A stretch of 64,000 nucleotides of DNA from Hofstenia miamia (GCA_004352715.1 SCFE01000061.1:64860-128859); one strand, 5' to 3'. Shown: positions 10,666 to 21,899, counted from the first letter of the stretch. Program-made: numbers and translations. The notes: generated from the sequence alone by a model not told the origin.

Positions 10666-11075
10666 AATTTCAACATACTAAACTTGTGTCAGTTTTTCAA
10701 CAACTGGAAAGAGATTCAAAACTTTGACTGTGTTAATATGAACTTCCCCCAACTACTCATAATTTATTTTTTCACATTAATGAAATTCAATGACCTAACA
10801 TTATGGAAATTATCAAAATAGCATGCAGATTAGCTAAAGTAGAGAAGATCAGACTTGTAATTGTCCTATGTGAGGAATATGAAGACAATATTCCCAAATC
10901 AATAGAAAGTTTACATTTCCATATAAAAAATTTCTTAATACTATATCATGAAGTCTATATCCCATTTCCATGTATCACACTAACATAATTTCCATCACAA
11001 AACTAATTAATACAGATTTGTTGCTCTGCAAGAAGATCACCACTCACAGGTTAATGGTAGACCAAAAGCTAATAA
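10663..11075 (+). pseudogene. E1 ORF3 relic, first part
   Basis: Fused directly to the integrase zinc region. It carries F-N-I-x-N-L-C-Q-F, D-C-V-N-M and L-L-I-I-Y-F, matching the corresponding part of E3/E4 ORF3 (about 28705-28800). It continues through the 61-codon frame at 10803-10988 (N-I-P-x-x-I-E-x-L-H-F) and ends at D-Q-K-L-I, where an inverted LTR-B begins. The segment encoding the integrase core and the ORF3 N-terminus is deleted. Confidence 0.65.
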
Positions 11076-11675
11076 TGTAACATCCTCCACCTAGCTTGTT
11101 ACGCCGTGTCTAATCACTGTTAAGGGATGCTTAGTAAACTGCGGGTGAGGTGTTACCCATTTGTTGAACCATCAGACTTTTCTCTCTTATTAACTAGTTA
11201 TGTTAATTAGTTGATCGAGTATTAACCATCACTGTTTAGGTGACTGGGCAGTATGATGTTTCCTCTTCAGTTGTTCCATGGGCGCCTGCCCAAAGCCGAT
11301 CTCCACAACACAGCTCCTCCTCTTNAGATAAAGTAGAAATGAAAATTAAATAAACTCCGAAGAATTTATTGTTCATCAAAATTATGGTTGAATCAAAGCT
11401 ATTTATAAAATTTCTACAAAAAGTACCTGCCGATTTTAAAATTCAAATGATTTGTCTGCCAATATAGCTGTTCATACGTAAGCATTAGTTTGCTCAATTT
11501 AATTTGTCAATTATCTCTTGATCGGCTAACAAGTTTCTTATTTTGACCAATATTAAATCTTAGTTGCATTTTACAAAAATAAACTAAAGTTCATTAACTA
11601 AATTTTTACAATTAATTTCAATTAATAATCATTCGACGTTATTCAGCTTTAGTTGCCTTTTTGGATGATGCTACA
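11076..11675 (-). repeat. Solo LTR-B inserted in E1 ORF3
   Basis: On the plus strand it starts TGTAACATCCTCCACC and ends GATGATGCTACA. This is the reverse of an LTR-B with TGTAGC...TTACA ends. ORF3 is interrupted after D-Q-K-L-I and resumes with I-D-x-x-L-Q-S at about 11680, matching the uninterrupted D-Q-K-L-I-I-D-V-L-L-Q-S of E3. The flanks ATAA (left) and AGAA (right) could be a mutated 4-bp target duplication. At 600 bp it is shorter than its relatives; the N at 11325 may hide missing sequence. Confidence 0.65.
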
Positions 11676-11960
11676 AGAATTGATTCTGCATTACAATCAA
11701 AAACATTAGAGCTGATAAACCCAAATATGCCATCACTAACCAGAGTTACAGACATAAGAGCCAGCTTTGATTTCACTCAAAGTACCTCTACTTTACAGGA
11801 AATCCAAGACATATGGAAAAACTTAAAAGCCAAACAAAACTCTGAGACTAATTGGCCCATCCTAGATATACAAAGTCCCACATCACAATATCACATGTCA
11901 ATAGAATGAGTACTCAAAGAAATTAAAATGTCCTATGAAACCAGAATGGTTAAGCACATC
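11676..11960 (+). pseudogene. E1 ORF3 relic, second part
   Basis: Resumes ORF3 with an 82-codon frame (11661-11909) matching E3 at T-L-E-(V/L), P-(N/S)-x-P-S-L, T-D-(M/I)-R-(V/A)-S-F, E-I-Q-x-I-W and N-W-P. It decays after about 11960. The rest of ORF3 and the 3' LTR of E1 are absent. Confidence 0.65.
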
Positions 11961-12264
11961 ATATATGTGCTTTCTTGAGTACTTCAGAATTAATGCATCA
12001 CTTCTATAAACAATATATTACTTCCAAATCTTCATTTAATATTAAACACTTTTAGTCCATATTAGCATTGAAAGTTTATAATACATATTTTTAAAATTGA
12101 TGCCTTTGCTATTTGCCACCTCTATTATGACTCTAATTTGATTGGCTTACAAGGTAAGTCAGAGGTTTTTCATGCACTCCATAAAAAACATCTTACTGTC
12201 CAGAAACAAATCAATTCACAAATAACCTATAAGTTATGAAGTGCTGCTGAACAGCCTCTTGATA
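11961..12264. other. Unassigned spacer
   Basis: AT-rich, no convincing frame or repeat. It may contain the 3' tail of the minus-strand LINE that begins at 12265. Confidence 0.3.
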
Positions 12265-13422
12265 TCATCTGAATTTGAAGTGTTGGTGATAGATATGTGT
12301 CAATGGGGACATGAAGATCTTAAATGGAAATGCTTGGAAAAAAATAGCAGAACCAATGGTAAGTGGAGATGGTGTGTATGACAGATATTCATGTGGCAAT
12401 AACCAAACAAATTCTAGCTTATTATCATTGAAAGACAATCCATCGCAAATGAGCCTGCTCCTGACATGGAGTAAACAGCAATTTGCAATAGTGTGGCATA
12501 TTTGCAAAGATATTGAAGTGATTATAATTTGAAGATCATCTGCAAGGAACCACAATTGAGAGACAAATGAATTATGTTAGTACCAATGGAAATGATTTCA
12601 CTAGTGGAGAGAATATTTGATATGGGGACTATGTCTAAGGGGCATATTGTTTTCTTCAACTTTGATATAATTTTCCATACTTGGTGGGGTGATGGGAGAG
12701 TGAATAATGAGAAGGAATAAGATATATCACAAGGTGGATCTACAGGCACATCATTCAAGCAAAAATTATCTTGTATGTGAGAAATTTTCAAAACTTCATA
12801 AGAAGAAAATTCTTCAGCATTAGCTTCAGGCAGAATTCTAGAAGATGTTAATGATTTCAACACTGAATATGTAACCTCATGCTGAATAAAAGCTGTTGAG
12901 ATTGCAATGTCAGTGTACAAAGATAAAGGGTGATGAGCATTGATTAGCACATCTGCACTAATCTTTTCCTTTCTGAAAAGCTCAAGATGTCTGGTCTCTC
13001 AAATCTTCTCTGAGATGTCTGCAGTTTGCCAGAGTGGCTTTTTATGCAGTTTGACTGATATATTTTCAATTGGAACTACATTATTAGGTGCAGCTTCAGT
13101 GCAATTCATGAGTAGCTGCACCTTGCAAGGCAACATGATTCACTGATGACCACTTTCTTCTGTATTTGATGAGAATGTTAACTTTTATTAACATCAAATA
13201 TAGTTGAACACTATTTAGGTGTGAAATGATTGCTGCAGTTTCCCTGATGATAGATGTTCTATAAGGCCTCTGGCCAACTCTGATCTTCAAAATCTCCAAC
13301 ACTTAGTTGTCTTCACTGCCAATGGATTGTTTCAAATCTCAGCTCAATGAAGTAGCTTATGTGTTCCCTATCCTAACTCAGTGCAACCCTCAAGGCTGGA
13401 TGCAACTGACTTAAACTTAATT
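12265..13422 (-). pseudogene. L2-type LINE, reverse transcriptase part
   Basis: The 142-codon frame at 12522-12950 has the pre-RT block S-K-L-K-K-T-x-C-P-L-D-I-V-P followed by N-x-x-L-S-L. L2-type LINEs typically have K-S-x-x-x-x-L-D-P-I-P and N-x-S-L at this position. The frame at 12265-12555 contains a degenerate catalytic (L)-A-D-D-L-Q-I. Stops and frameshifts separate the pieces, and most RT palm motifs between them are missing, so this copy is dead. It belongs with the endonuclease and ORF1 parts at 14226-15619, from which it is separated by an inserted LTR-B. Confidence 0.65.
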
Positions 13423-14225
13423 TGTAATGTGTAATTTGTACTTACAACAGGCAATGTCACTAGCTGCTTAATAAATATTCGTTTAGCCATTACTGAAAAA
13501 TACTGGCTTTAAACAAATTAAATAATTAAATAGATAATTACATGCAGCTTCCTAACCTACATTTAGTTAGTAATACATGCTCAGTCTCATTATTGGTCTA
13601 TTTATGGGTCTCCTACATAGTCTAGTTAATATAAAATATAATTTCCTATGATTGGCTAACCAGCCTTATCTCTGAAGTATTATTATTGCATACATGTTGT
13701 TGAAAGAATCAATAGTCAGCAAACTGAGAAAAACTCCTAATTGTACCCCTAACCTAAATGCAGGTTCATGGTTTGGATCAAGGACCCTTGAATCACTCCT
13801 GATATGTGCCCTTGTCACTACTAATGCATTTACCATTTAGCTTGACATTGTGTAATAATAAGCAAACCAAAATAAATCTAAAGAGATTTTTGAAGAATTT
13901 ACTTTAACAGTTTTCTAAAATGATTTTTCTCTATTTATAGTTTCAATTCAAAAAGTACCTTTTGATTTGAATTTCAAATCTTCTGCTAAGATGGCTAAAA
14001 ATACTGGAAGCAATATTTCCCCCTTTGTTTTGCCAAATTGTTATCAACAAGTACTATTTGGTAATGATATCTCTTAGTTGCATTTACAAATTTAATGATG
14101 CTAAATTAAACTTAAATTGATTTTGATTTACAATTAATTTAATCATAATTTGATGTTAATCTTCTTTGACCAACTAATCTCTTTCTTCTTCTTTTTTGCA
14201 GTGGTAATATTTGGATTATGCTACA
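13423..14225 (-). repeat. LTR-B inserted in the L2-type LINE
   Basis: Ends GGATTATGCTACA, as does the copy at 11675, and starts TGTAATGTGTAATTTG. Its body is the reverse complement of 6833-7629: it shares the GCAGCTTCCTAACCTACATT block and the AGTACCT plus TTTATAG region. About 803 bp, close to the 797 bp of the E1 LTR. It lies between the endonuclease and RT of the LINE. The left boundary is approximate and no clear target duplication was found. Confidence 0.55.
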
Positions 14226-14820
14226 ATATATCCAAAACTCCATAATCTGTTGGAGGTATGACAAGGTCAAGAAGGTTGCCCTGGGGAATAGTGGGCATTG
14301 AAACTAATTGGACAAGATCCTGAAACCTGAGACACAACTGAAATTTGTGATCCAAGCACATGTTTTCTAAAGAGGGATGACAAAGATAAAAGTCACCAGT
14401 AATAATTAGTTGGTGAGATGATAACAGTTTTAATGATGATATACAATTGGTAAACTCCTTGATGAAAAGGTTGATGTTACCTTCTGTTCTGTACAAGAGA
14501 AGAACATCACAATGAACAGCAGGCATATTAAAGGATATGACAGAGTATCAATATGTGTTTTAGAAAGGATTTAAAATACAGAGCAACCCACTACTGTGAC
14601 TACAATAATCATAATGAACCAATTTGAAACCAGGAGGAAGCAACAAATTAACAGAGGAATTATCACCATTAAAGAGCCAAGTTTCAACAATAAGGACCAC
14701 ATCAATGTCATTTTCAACCATCATTTGATGTATAGCTACTGACTTCTGCCTGATGGACTTTGCATTGTAATGAAACCACCTTAGGTGACATGTTCCAGCT
14801 TTTTGTGAACCACATGCCAC
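14226..14820 (-). pseudogene. L2-type LINE, endonuclease domain
   Basis: The frame at 14560-14820 has N-A-K-S-I-R-x-K and N-D-I-D-V-V-L-I-V-E-T-W-L, the N-terminal half of an apurinic-like endonuclease including the catalytic Glu. The frame at 14221-14526 has L-I-I-T-G-D-F-x-L, with catalytic Asp, and L-L-D-L-V-I. These are the hallmarks of CR1/L2 endonucleases. One frameshift near 14540 breaks the two halves. Confidence 0.75.
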
Positions 14821-15619
14821 TCACCTGGGTGACCAACAACCTGCATAACCATGTCTTTTGTCAATCAATCTTTCACAATGGCAACTGACTCCTTGTGGAT
14901 TGAAACTTGAAGAGGGTGAGGTCATGCCCAACAGATATCAAGGAAAAGCCCTTCTTTCCACACAATGCTGATAGATTGTCAAAAATCTTGTTGGCATCAT
15001 CTGTATTTGTGAATGTAACTTTGATGGGACAAACCTTATTTTTATTCTTGTTTTCCTCACCAATTCATTCAGACTGAATTAGTTGAACAGAAGGAGGAAC
15101 AGCACAAATTGACAGTAATTCAGCAGCAACAGTGTCAGCATTATGTTCTTCAGGAGAGCCAAATATCATGACATTTTTCAAGTGAGATTTTTTATAACAA
15201 ATTTCAGAAGTAAAAATTCTCTCTGTTGAGAATGTTTGTAAATTAGGTACAGCATGCTTTTTCATCTTGTTAATAATAATATCATGTGTATTCACTCCAG
15301 CATGTTCAGCTTGGACACTAGAGGATGACTTGAGTACTGATTTATACATTGCATTATCATCATGTAAAACTGATGCAGGTGATGATATCATATGTGGAAT
15401 TGGCTCATTTCATTCAAAACAATTGATAATGAAACCTTGAATGTCATTTGTTAAAAGCAAAGCTTCACTAAGAATAATTTCAGGCTTTTTCAGCCTTGAC
15501 TCTGTTAATAGATAAAGAAGTTGTGTACACTTCAAGGCAATAGGCAAAGACAGGTTCTTCAAGACATCCTTCTCCACTGATATTACAGATGAGTTTGCAT
15601 GAGAACAAGTGTTTGTCAT
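14821..15619 (-). pseudogene. L2-type LINE, ORF1-like region
   Basis: The frame at 15065-15391 contains K-N-V-M-I-F-G-S-P-E-E, like the N-V-x-I-F-G-L-P-E block at the start of the RNA-binding domain of LINE ORF1 proteins. It ends S-V-Q-L-I-Q-S-E. Translation of 14821-15064 continues in another frame with V-T-F-T-N-x-D-D-A. The frame at 15410-15619 lies upstream. Broken by stops near 15062 and 15400. Assignment as ORF1 is by motif and position. Confidence 0.55.
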
Positions 15620-17183
15620 TTAAAGTTCTACTGTAATCTAATTAAATTTTTAATAAAACTGTGTGGTGCTTTAGTGAATAGAACTCAATGAATTTTGGTT
15701 TTTGAAATCATAATGCAAAATGTCTGCCATTCTTCAAAATTGCAAAAATGAGGTAAATATTGCTATTTATCTGAGCTCATTTCAAATTCCTCAAACTTTT
15801 CAAATTCAGAAAATGAATAGTTTTAGTATACTCATTTTTTACTAAATTCTGTTTTCACCTACTGTAGGGAGATCAGTGTTGAAACTGGTTTGAACCACCC
15901 AGCCAGTTGGCAAGCTGGTCAGATCAGGTTAGGATTTTTGTCCTTCAGGTTGATGCTGTTTACTTGGCATACTAATGAGCACTATAAGTAGTCCTAAAGC
16001 CCTACGTCAATGGATGTGATGAAATACTTGGTGAAAATCACCACTGATTAAACCCATTTTTTTATTTTAGAAATGAAGAAGAAAGCTATAAATTTCACCT
16101 TCTAAAAAGTAAGATAAGACAATTTCAGACAATACAGCACATCATTTTGAATAAGTAATTGAAAATGTTAAAACAGAATTACACACTGTCTTGGCCTGCT
16201 CACAGGGGAATTGTGATTGGGAAAAGCATGATTTTTCATTTTAATGACATCTTGAGAATCAGAATTTATTATTGCACAAATCTCTGTGTTTGCATTTTTG
16301 TCAAAATTTGTTAGCAACAATATTGCTTAATGTCTTGATTATAATTTTTATAATAAGCATAGTAATACTTCCATTATATTTGAGTTTTATATATTGGATT
16401 GGTGATATATTAGAATTTATTTTCACAATTAAATAACATGTTCACACAGCAGCTTAAATGGCCAAATTTTTGCTGCTACTGTCAAATTGGCATTGCCAAT
16501 AAAATAGTCCTATCAGCTAGCTAAGAATTTCTTGATACAGGTAATATTTTGATTATTCCCAAATACATAGTCCTGTACAATCAATATCACACTGTTCTAC
16601 ATTGAATTATTTTGTAATATAAACATGTCATGTTGTTTAAGTTCAGAAAATCCAAATCATTCCAGGTTCCTTTAGTGAAATTGCCCACAAAGTATTCATT
16701 ATAACAGCCTCAAAATCTGAGTCTGAGCCCAACTTCTTTGTGGAAGTACACTTTGTAAATGAAAATTTTAATCTTTTTCAAGAAAATGCTATTAATGCAT
16801 TTCTGATATTGAAAGAACCAAGACTTAACAGATGTGTATAAGAGACAGATCTCTACTGACAAGTTGCATCCTTTGCAAATTTAGAAAATATCCAATTTAA
16901 GATTATAACTTTTGAAACCATTAAAAATCTAGGTCTTTTCCCTTACTTTTGAGAAATTCTCCCCATTGAGTTGCAAATATCCAATTTTAGCTACCAGTTG
17001 AAAATGGTTGAGTTTCTAGAAAAATAGATTGATTGGCTAGCCAGTTACAACTGGTTAAAGAAAGCCTTAGTTGGTTTAGTTAGGTCAGCAAAAATCATAA
17101 GCAGTTCCAGTTCTGGGGTAGGTTTACTGACTTATGCAGTGGAGTGTGGTGGAAATTGGGGGCATAATGTTCAAAGAAATACC
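15620..17183. other. Non-coding stretch carrying an adapter scar
   Basis: No supported ORF. Short stretches around 15880-15930 and 17030-17090 resemble each other (CAGCCAGTT, ACTGGTT, TTAGTTAGGTCAG-like words), perhaps a decayed repeat. A Tn5 mosaic end lies at 16830-16848, so the two sides may not be truly adjacent. Confidence 0.3.
16830..16848 (+). other. Tn5 mosaic end (sequencing adapter) inside the assembly
   Basis: AGATGTGTATAAGAGACAG is exactly the 19-bp Tn5 mosaic end used in tagmentation and mate-pair libraries. An exact 19-mer by chance in 64 kb is extremely unlikely. It is almost certainly library residue, marking a possible chimeric join. Confidence 0.92.
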
Positions 17184-18135
17184 TGTAGGGACTAACATTG
17201 AAAACCATAATTTCATTATTTTGATTTGTAAAATTATTTGACTTATTCAGTTTTGATCTACTCTAATTCTGATGAAGTATTTTCCAGTACTTTCTATTTT
17301 CTCTCTTAAGTTTCAAACTATTTAATTGTGCATTTCATCAATTGTCCCCTCATTTTTATATCAACATTGCTTAAGTAAGCTATGTGAGGGAAAATTGGTT
17401 TAAAACAAATTGTAAACATTCTGCTGGTAATGATTGATAACTGTATATATTTGAGAGAGCACCTATTGAGTGAACACTAGCATCAATTCAGCTTTGCTAC
17501 AAAGTTGGTTTTTTCCCTTAACATTGCTAATGTATTTTGTTTTCAATGGCAATAATAAATTAGGCTCTGACAATAATTTGTGAATCTAGAACCTGGAGGT
17601 GATTGATATTTTTTTAGCTTTTTCTTAGGTATACAGCTACAGTTAGTTTATAAACCTTGTTATTTTGCATGCATTCAGACAAAAGCACATAAAAATTACA
17701 CTGTGATTAAATTATGCTTATTGGCTAGCATGAATGCATGGCAATTGCATGTTATTTAATAATAGGAATAGAGTGTGAGTCCTAACAAACATCAAGTGAG
17801 ATTATATTTGAGTTAGTTATCATAAAAGTGAGACAAATAGGGCAAAACCAATTTAGCTTCTCATTTGGAATCAAATCAGCTCAGTGTTGGGTCATTGGCA
17901 TGATGCTATGTGGAGATATTGAACTTGGCATTGCTTTATCTAAAGAAGCTAGTTTAAATACCAATTGCTAGTTATAAAATCATACCTGTGTTGGACATTG
18001 GAATCACAGGCCAGTTAGGATGTTTTACACTTTCTTATTTTATGGAGTAGCCTTCTGAGTGTGATATACTGGATTAAGTGTTCCAAGTTGGCCCAAATTT
18101 AAAACTTATGAATCTGCATTATGAATGTACCCTAC
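17184..18135 (+). repeat. Decayed LTR-A-like sequence
   Basis: Begins TGTAGGGACTAACATTG and shares, in order, many blocks with LTR-A (18993-19921): GGGAAAA, TTGTAAACA, GAGAGxxC, GTGAAC, TTGGCTAGCATGAAT, TATTTAATA and GTGAGACAAATAGGG. Identity is low and the right end is approximate. It lies about 860 bp left of the outer composite and is older than it. Confidence 0.5.
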
Positions 18136-18992
18136 TACTTAGTTAGTGATATGTTTTAGCTTGCTAATAAAATACATATTCATTAAGATTATCAGTTTAC
18201 TTTGTAATCACAAAACATAAGGGACTAAAAAGATTTTAATATAGTCTCTCAAAAAGTCTTGATAACTACTTAACATTTGTTTGATTTTCATTTATATAAG
18301 ATTCATTTCACATTTTATAGATAAATTGGACTAAGCAGCTAATTTAAGTGACTCCAAAATGAAGTAAGAAAATAAATGATCAAGAGTTCAACAAAATCAA
18401 ATTTATAATTCATTTAGCATTTAAATATTTACATGAGATTAATTCATAAAAGTTATTGAAATATAATTTATTCAATTGTTATAATTTGATTTACTAAGTA
18501 TTCTATGTTCATTATTTAATGATCACAATTGGGAATCAAATTCAGGATGATTATCTCTATAATTAGTTAAAGTAGGAAAAATCATATGATATGATATCAT
18601 AAAGGACTTGCCTAGATTAGCTAAAAATTGGCTTTCATGCAAAGATAAATTGATTGGCAAGCATTTAATATAAAAACTCCTATGCATAATAATTTTAACT
18701 AAAATGACTCCCAATAGTTGTTCATAAGACTAAGAATTAAGTTTCAATGATCCCAGTAGTCTAGGATTATTTAGACTTGCATTAGTTAATTAAAATGAAA
18801 TATTACATAACAAAACAAATTATAGCTTGCATAGTGAAATAAAAATTACTAAAGAAACTTTGAAGAGTTTCTACAAAATAATTGATTAAAGACAAAATTA
18901 TAAAGATATGCTTTAGCAAAGTTTTAGGCAATCAAAAGTATATTACTTTCAAATTAGGGAAAGATAAGTGGTTTAAATTAATGTAAAATTAT
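18136..18992. other. AT-rich spacer left of the nested complex
   Basis: No supported gene; a 63-codon minus frame at 18523-18714 has no recognisable motif. The last four bases, TTAT (18989-18992), are the left target-site duplication of the outer composite. Confidence 0.4.
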
Positions 18993-19059
18993 TGTAGAGT
19001 CACTCAGGGACTTTTTTGATTTTAATTTCTATGAATTAATTTGTATTTTTATGTCACCA

Positions 19060-19067
19060 TGACGTCA
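19060..19067 (+). promoter_or_regulatory. CRE palindrome in LTR-A U3
   Basis: TGACGTCA, the full CREB/ATF site, lies about 170 bp upstream of the TATA box. Also present in L2 (20648-20655), L3 (25934-25941), L4 (36096-36103) and L5 (46206-46213). L6 has one change (TGACTTCA). Confidence 0.6.
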
Positions 19068-19234
19068 GCATTTATTTCAATCTCAGGTTGCTATTGCTAA
19101 TTTGATGTCCCCTGATTGGTGCTTATTATTATTGCTCAAATTGAATTTACAAGGGAAAAGATAATCAATCATGTTTAAACTATGTAGACATCTGATGATT
19201 TTGTAAACAAAGGCAGGTAATAACTAAACTTTTG

Positions 19235-19240
19235 TATAAA
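19235..19240 (+). promoter_or_regulatory. TATA box of LTR-A (L1)
   Basis: TATAAA in GTATAAAACCTGAGAG, conserved in position in L2 to L6 with minor changes (for example CATAAA in L2). This is the likely core promoter for the retroelement transcript. Confidence 0.6.
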
Positions 19241-19921
19241 ACCTGAGAGAACTGTAGTGAACGTTTAATAGATTTTATCTACTCTCAACTGCCATCTTTA
19301 CCATTGTATTTTTATTTACATTATATCTTTATGAAAACTATTGCTTAAGATTGGCGACAATTCAGGAGTGCTTTCACCAGCACAGGTCAACAAGTTGCTT
19401 CTGGAGGTCTTTTGATTATCCAGTCCAAATTGTGGACCCATTAAGTTACATATACGGTTATGTATATGGAAATAATAAACCTTTTGTTTGTAATTCAAAA
19501 TGCACATGCACTTATACAACCTAACACTTTGATGATAGTATGCCATTGGCTAGCATGAATATCTGGCAATTACATATTATTTAATAGTGAGCTGAGAGAT
19601 AACAATGAAAATGAGATTCTGTTTTCTTTGATGTGAGATAGAAATTAAAAAGTGAGACAAATAGGGTAGCACCAGTCAATAGATTAAGCACTTTACTTCT
19701 GGATACTCTGCTTCAGCTGGAAGCCATATGAATTGGTCATCTTGGGTTTTACCTAAAGTAGTTTTGTTACTTGGATGAATTACCAATGTTACATCTATAA
19801 GTTATATGTTCTATGCTATTATGTTCCTCGGAATTGTGGCTGTACTGTAAATGCTATTTAAACCTTCTGCAGGGTCAATTAAGTTTCTAGTTAAGTTACC
19901 TTATCAGCCCATGATTCTACA

Positions 19922-19937
19922 TGGCGACCGTGACAGG
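19922..19937 (+). promoter_or_regulatory. Primer binding site, tRNA-Arg, after L1
   Basis: TGGCGACCGTGACAGG directly abuts the LTR end. It is the reverse complement of the 3' end (including CCA) of arthropod tRNA-Arg(UCG) as I recall it: all 16 bases match. Confidence 0.85.
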
Positions 19938-20131
19938 ATTCTGACATGATAACTATTTAATTTCTTGTTGTTTTCTTTCAATGGTATGGTTGTTAGTTGG
20001 TTTTCATGTTGGTGCATATCAGCTGGGATAGTTGTTTCCCCTGATTGCTATAATACTTCAGAGTAAGTTTACCTATTGATGTATTCATTAACTACCTCAC
20101 CCTTGAAGGAGGGTGATGAAGCTCTTAGTGC

Positions 20132-20141
20132 NNNNNNNNNN
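20132..20141. other. Assembly gap (10 N)
   Basis: The gap follows a 5' leader nearly identical to 21510-21719 and precedes ORF3 sequence. The missing part could be as large as a full internal region (about 8 kb), not 10 bp. Confidence 0.9.
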
Positions 20142-20564
20142 TGAGTGACTTGATAGCCCCCTTGACCTCTTCTACAGCAACTTCCACTGTTAGATCACAG
20201 AACAGTGAAGAGAGAAGAAGAAGAATCTCCAGAGTCAGTGATAAGACCCTTCACCCGTATTACATTGCCACAAGGAAAGCCACAACCATAATACACGACA
20301 ACATTTCTGATGAGACAAAAGACCAGCTTTGTTGCACACGTAATGGCCACAAAATGAACTGCTCTATAGATGTTGTTCCATTCGTCATAGATGCTTCCCA
20401 TCACCCAAAAGTTAATACCATCATCAGATATGACTCAAGAATGATGGAAAGCCTCAATAGGCTGAAGTCCAAATGGGGGATGGTAAATTAGCAACAAAGA
20501 TGATAATGGCTACTCAAACTGTCATGTCTGGGCCTGCCCTTTAACTGTTAGCTGAAAATTAATT
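20142..20564 (+). pseudogene. Internally deleted ORF3 of the L1-L2 unit
   Basis: A 113-codon frame (20150-20491) matches the ORF3 block starting M-I-A-P and continues through D-E-T-K-D-Q-L, V-P-F-V-I-D-A-S and Y-D-S-R-M-M-E-S-L. At about 20460 it jumps to the C-terminal block A-E-V-Q...L-A-T-K-M-I-x-A-T-Q...S-G-P-A-L found at 26025-26125 of E3. About 800 codons between these points are missing. A short G-C-T-G match at the joint could have guided the deletion. TAA and other stops follow. Confidence 0.8.
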
Positions 20565-20580
20565 TGAGTAAGGGGTTTCA
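20565..20580 (+). promoter_or_regulatory. Polypurine tract before L2
   Basis: GAGTAAGGGGTTTCA sits directly before L2. The intact form in E3/E4 is GAGCAAGGGGGGCA, so this tract is mutated. Confidence 0.6.
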
Positions 20581-21509
20581 TGTAGAGTCACTTGGGGACT
20601 TTTTTGATTTTAATTTCTATGAATTATTTTGTATTTTTACGTCACCATGACGTCAGCATTTATTTCAATCTCAGGTTGCTATTGCTAATTTGATGTCCCC
20701 TCATTGGTGCTTATTATTATTGCTCAAATTGAATTTACAAGGCAAAAGATAATTGATCATGTTTAAACTATGTAGACATCTGATGATTTTGTAAACAAAG
20801 GCAGGTAATAACTAAACTTTTGCATAAAACCTGAGAGAACTGTAGTGAATGTTTAATAGATTTTATCTACTCTCAACTGCTGTCTTTACCATTGTATTTT
20901 TATTCACAATATATCTTTATGAAAACTATTGCTTAAGATCAGCAACAATTTGGGAGTGCTTTCACCAGCATGGGGCAAGAAGTTGCTTCTGGAGGTATTT
21001 TGTTTATCCAGTATGAATTGTGGACCCATTAAGTTACATATATGGTTATGTATATGGAAATAATAAACCTTTCATTTGTAATTCAAAATGCACATGCACT
21101 TATACAACCTAACACTGTGATGATAGCATGCTGTTGGCTAGCACAAATATCTGGCAATTACAGATTATTTAATAATGAACTGAGAGATAACAATGAAAAT
21201 GAGATTCTGTATTCTTTGATGTGAGATAGAAATTAAAAAGTGAGACAAATAGGGTAGCACCAGTCAATAGATTAAGCACTTTACTTCTGGATACTCTGCT
21301 TCAGCTGGAAGCCATATGAATTGGTCATCTTGGGTTTTACCTAAAGTAGTTTTGTTACTTGGATGAATTACCAATGTTACATCTATAAGTTATATGTTCT
21401 ATGCTATTATGTTCCTCGGAATTGTGGCTGTACTGTAAATGCTATTTAAACCTTCTGCAGGGTCAATTAAGTTTCTAGTTAAGTTACCTTATCAGCCCAT
21501 GATTCTACA
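20581..21509 (+). repeat. LTR-A copy L2 (shared LTR)
   Basis: 929 bp, TGTAGA...TCTACA. It serves as 3' LTR of the deleted unit (polypurine tract on its left) and as 5' LTR of E2 (primer site on its right). Confidence 0.93.
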
Positions 21510-21525
21510 TGGCGACAGTGACAGG
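21510..21525 (+). promoter_or_regulatory. Primer binding site of E2
   Basis: TGGCGACAGTGACAGG, one base different from the L1 site (C to A), directly after L2. Confidence 0.85.
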
Positions 21526-21700
21526 ATGCTGACATGATAACTATTTAATTTCTTGTTGTTTTCTTTCAATGGTATGGTTGTTAGTTGGTTTTCATGTTGG
21601 TGCATATCAGCTGGGATAGTTGTTTCCCCTGATTGCTATAATACTTCAGAGTAAGTTTACCTATTGATGTATTCATTAACTACCTCACCCTTGAAGGAGG

Positions 21701-21883
21701 GTGATGAAGCTCTTAGTGCGTCTTATTTGGCTGATGTCGATTGTTAAATTTCTTGTTTTGTTTTGCTTTCTTAGTGCTTTGATGCATTGGATTTATTACC
21801 AAATACATACCACTGTGTCAGTTTCCCCAGTTCAGTATGTTAATTGTTGTTACCTCTTTAAGTTGTGTTTTGCTCTTATGTGA
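21701..21883 (+). CDS. Hydrophobic leader ORF of E2
   Basis: A 60-codon frame upstream of gag, about 190 bp after the primer site. Residues 4-36 are strongly hydrophobic and could form one or two membrane segments. The same reading frame, 79 codons long, lies at the same place in E3 (34814-35053), with the N-terminal 36 residues largely conserved. E4 has lost the ATG. It could be a translated leader peptide, or an accident of recent common descent. Function unknown. Confidence 0.35.
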   Translation: MMKLLVRLIWLMSIVKFLVLFCFLSALMHWIYYQIHTTVSVSPVQYVNCCYLFKLCFALM

Positions 21884-21899
21884 GTGGAAGTGCTCCCCA

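Larger units (their letters stand above)
18993..19921 (+). repeat. LTR-A copy L1
   Basis: 929 bp with perfect 6-bp inverted ends TGTAGA...TCTACA. It contains a palindromic CRE (TGACGTCA, 19060-19067), a TATA box (TATAAA, 19235-19240) and a polyadenylation signal (AATAAA, 19474-19479). The order suggests U3 to about 19265, then R, then U5 from about 19500. Followed directly by the primer site. Nearly identical to L2 over its 3' two thirds. Confidence 0.93.
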
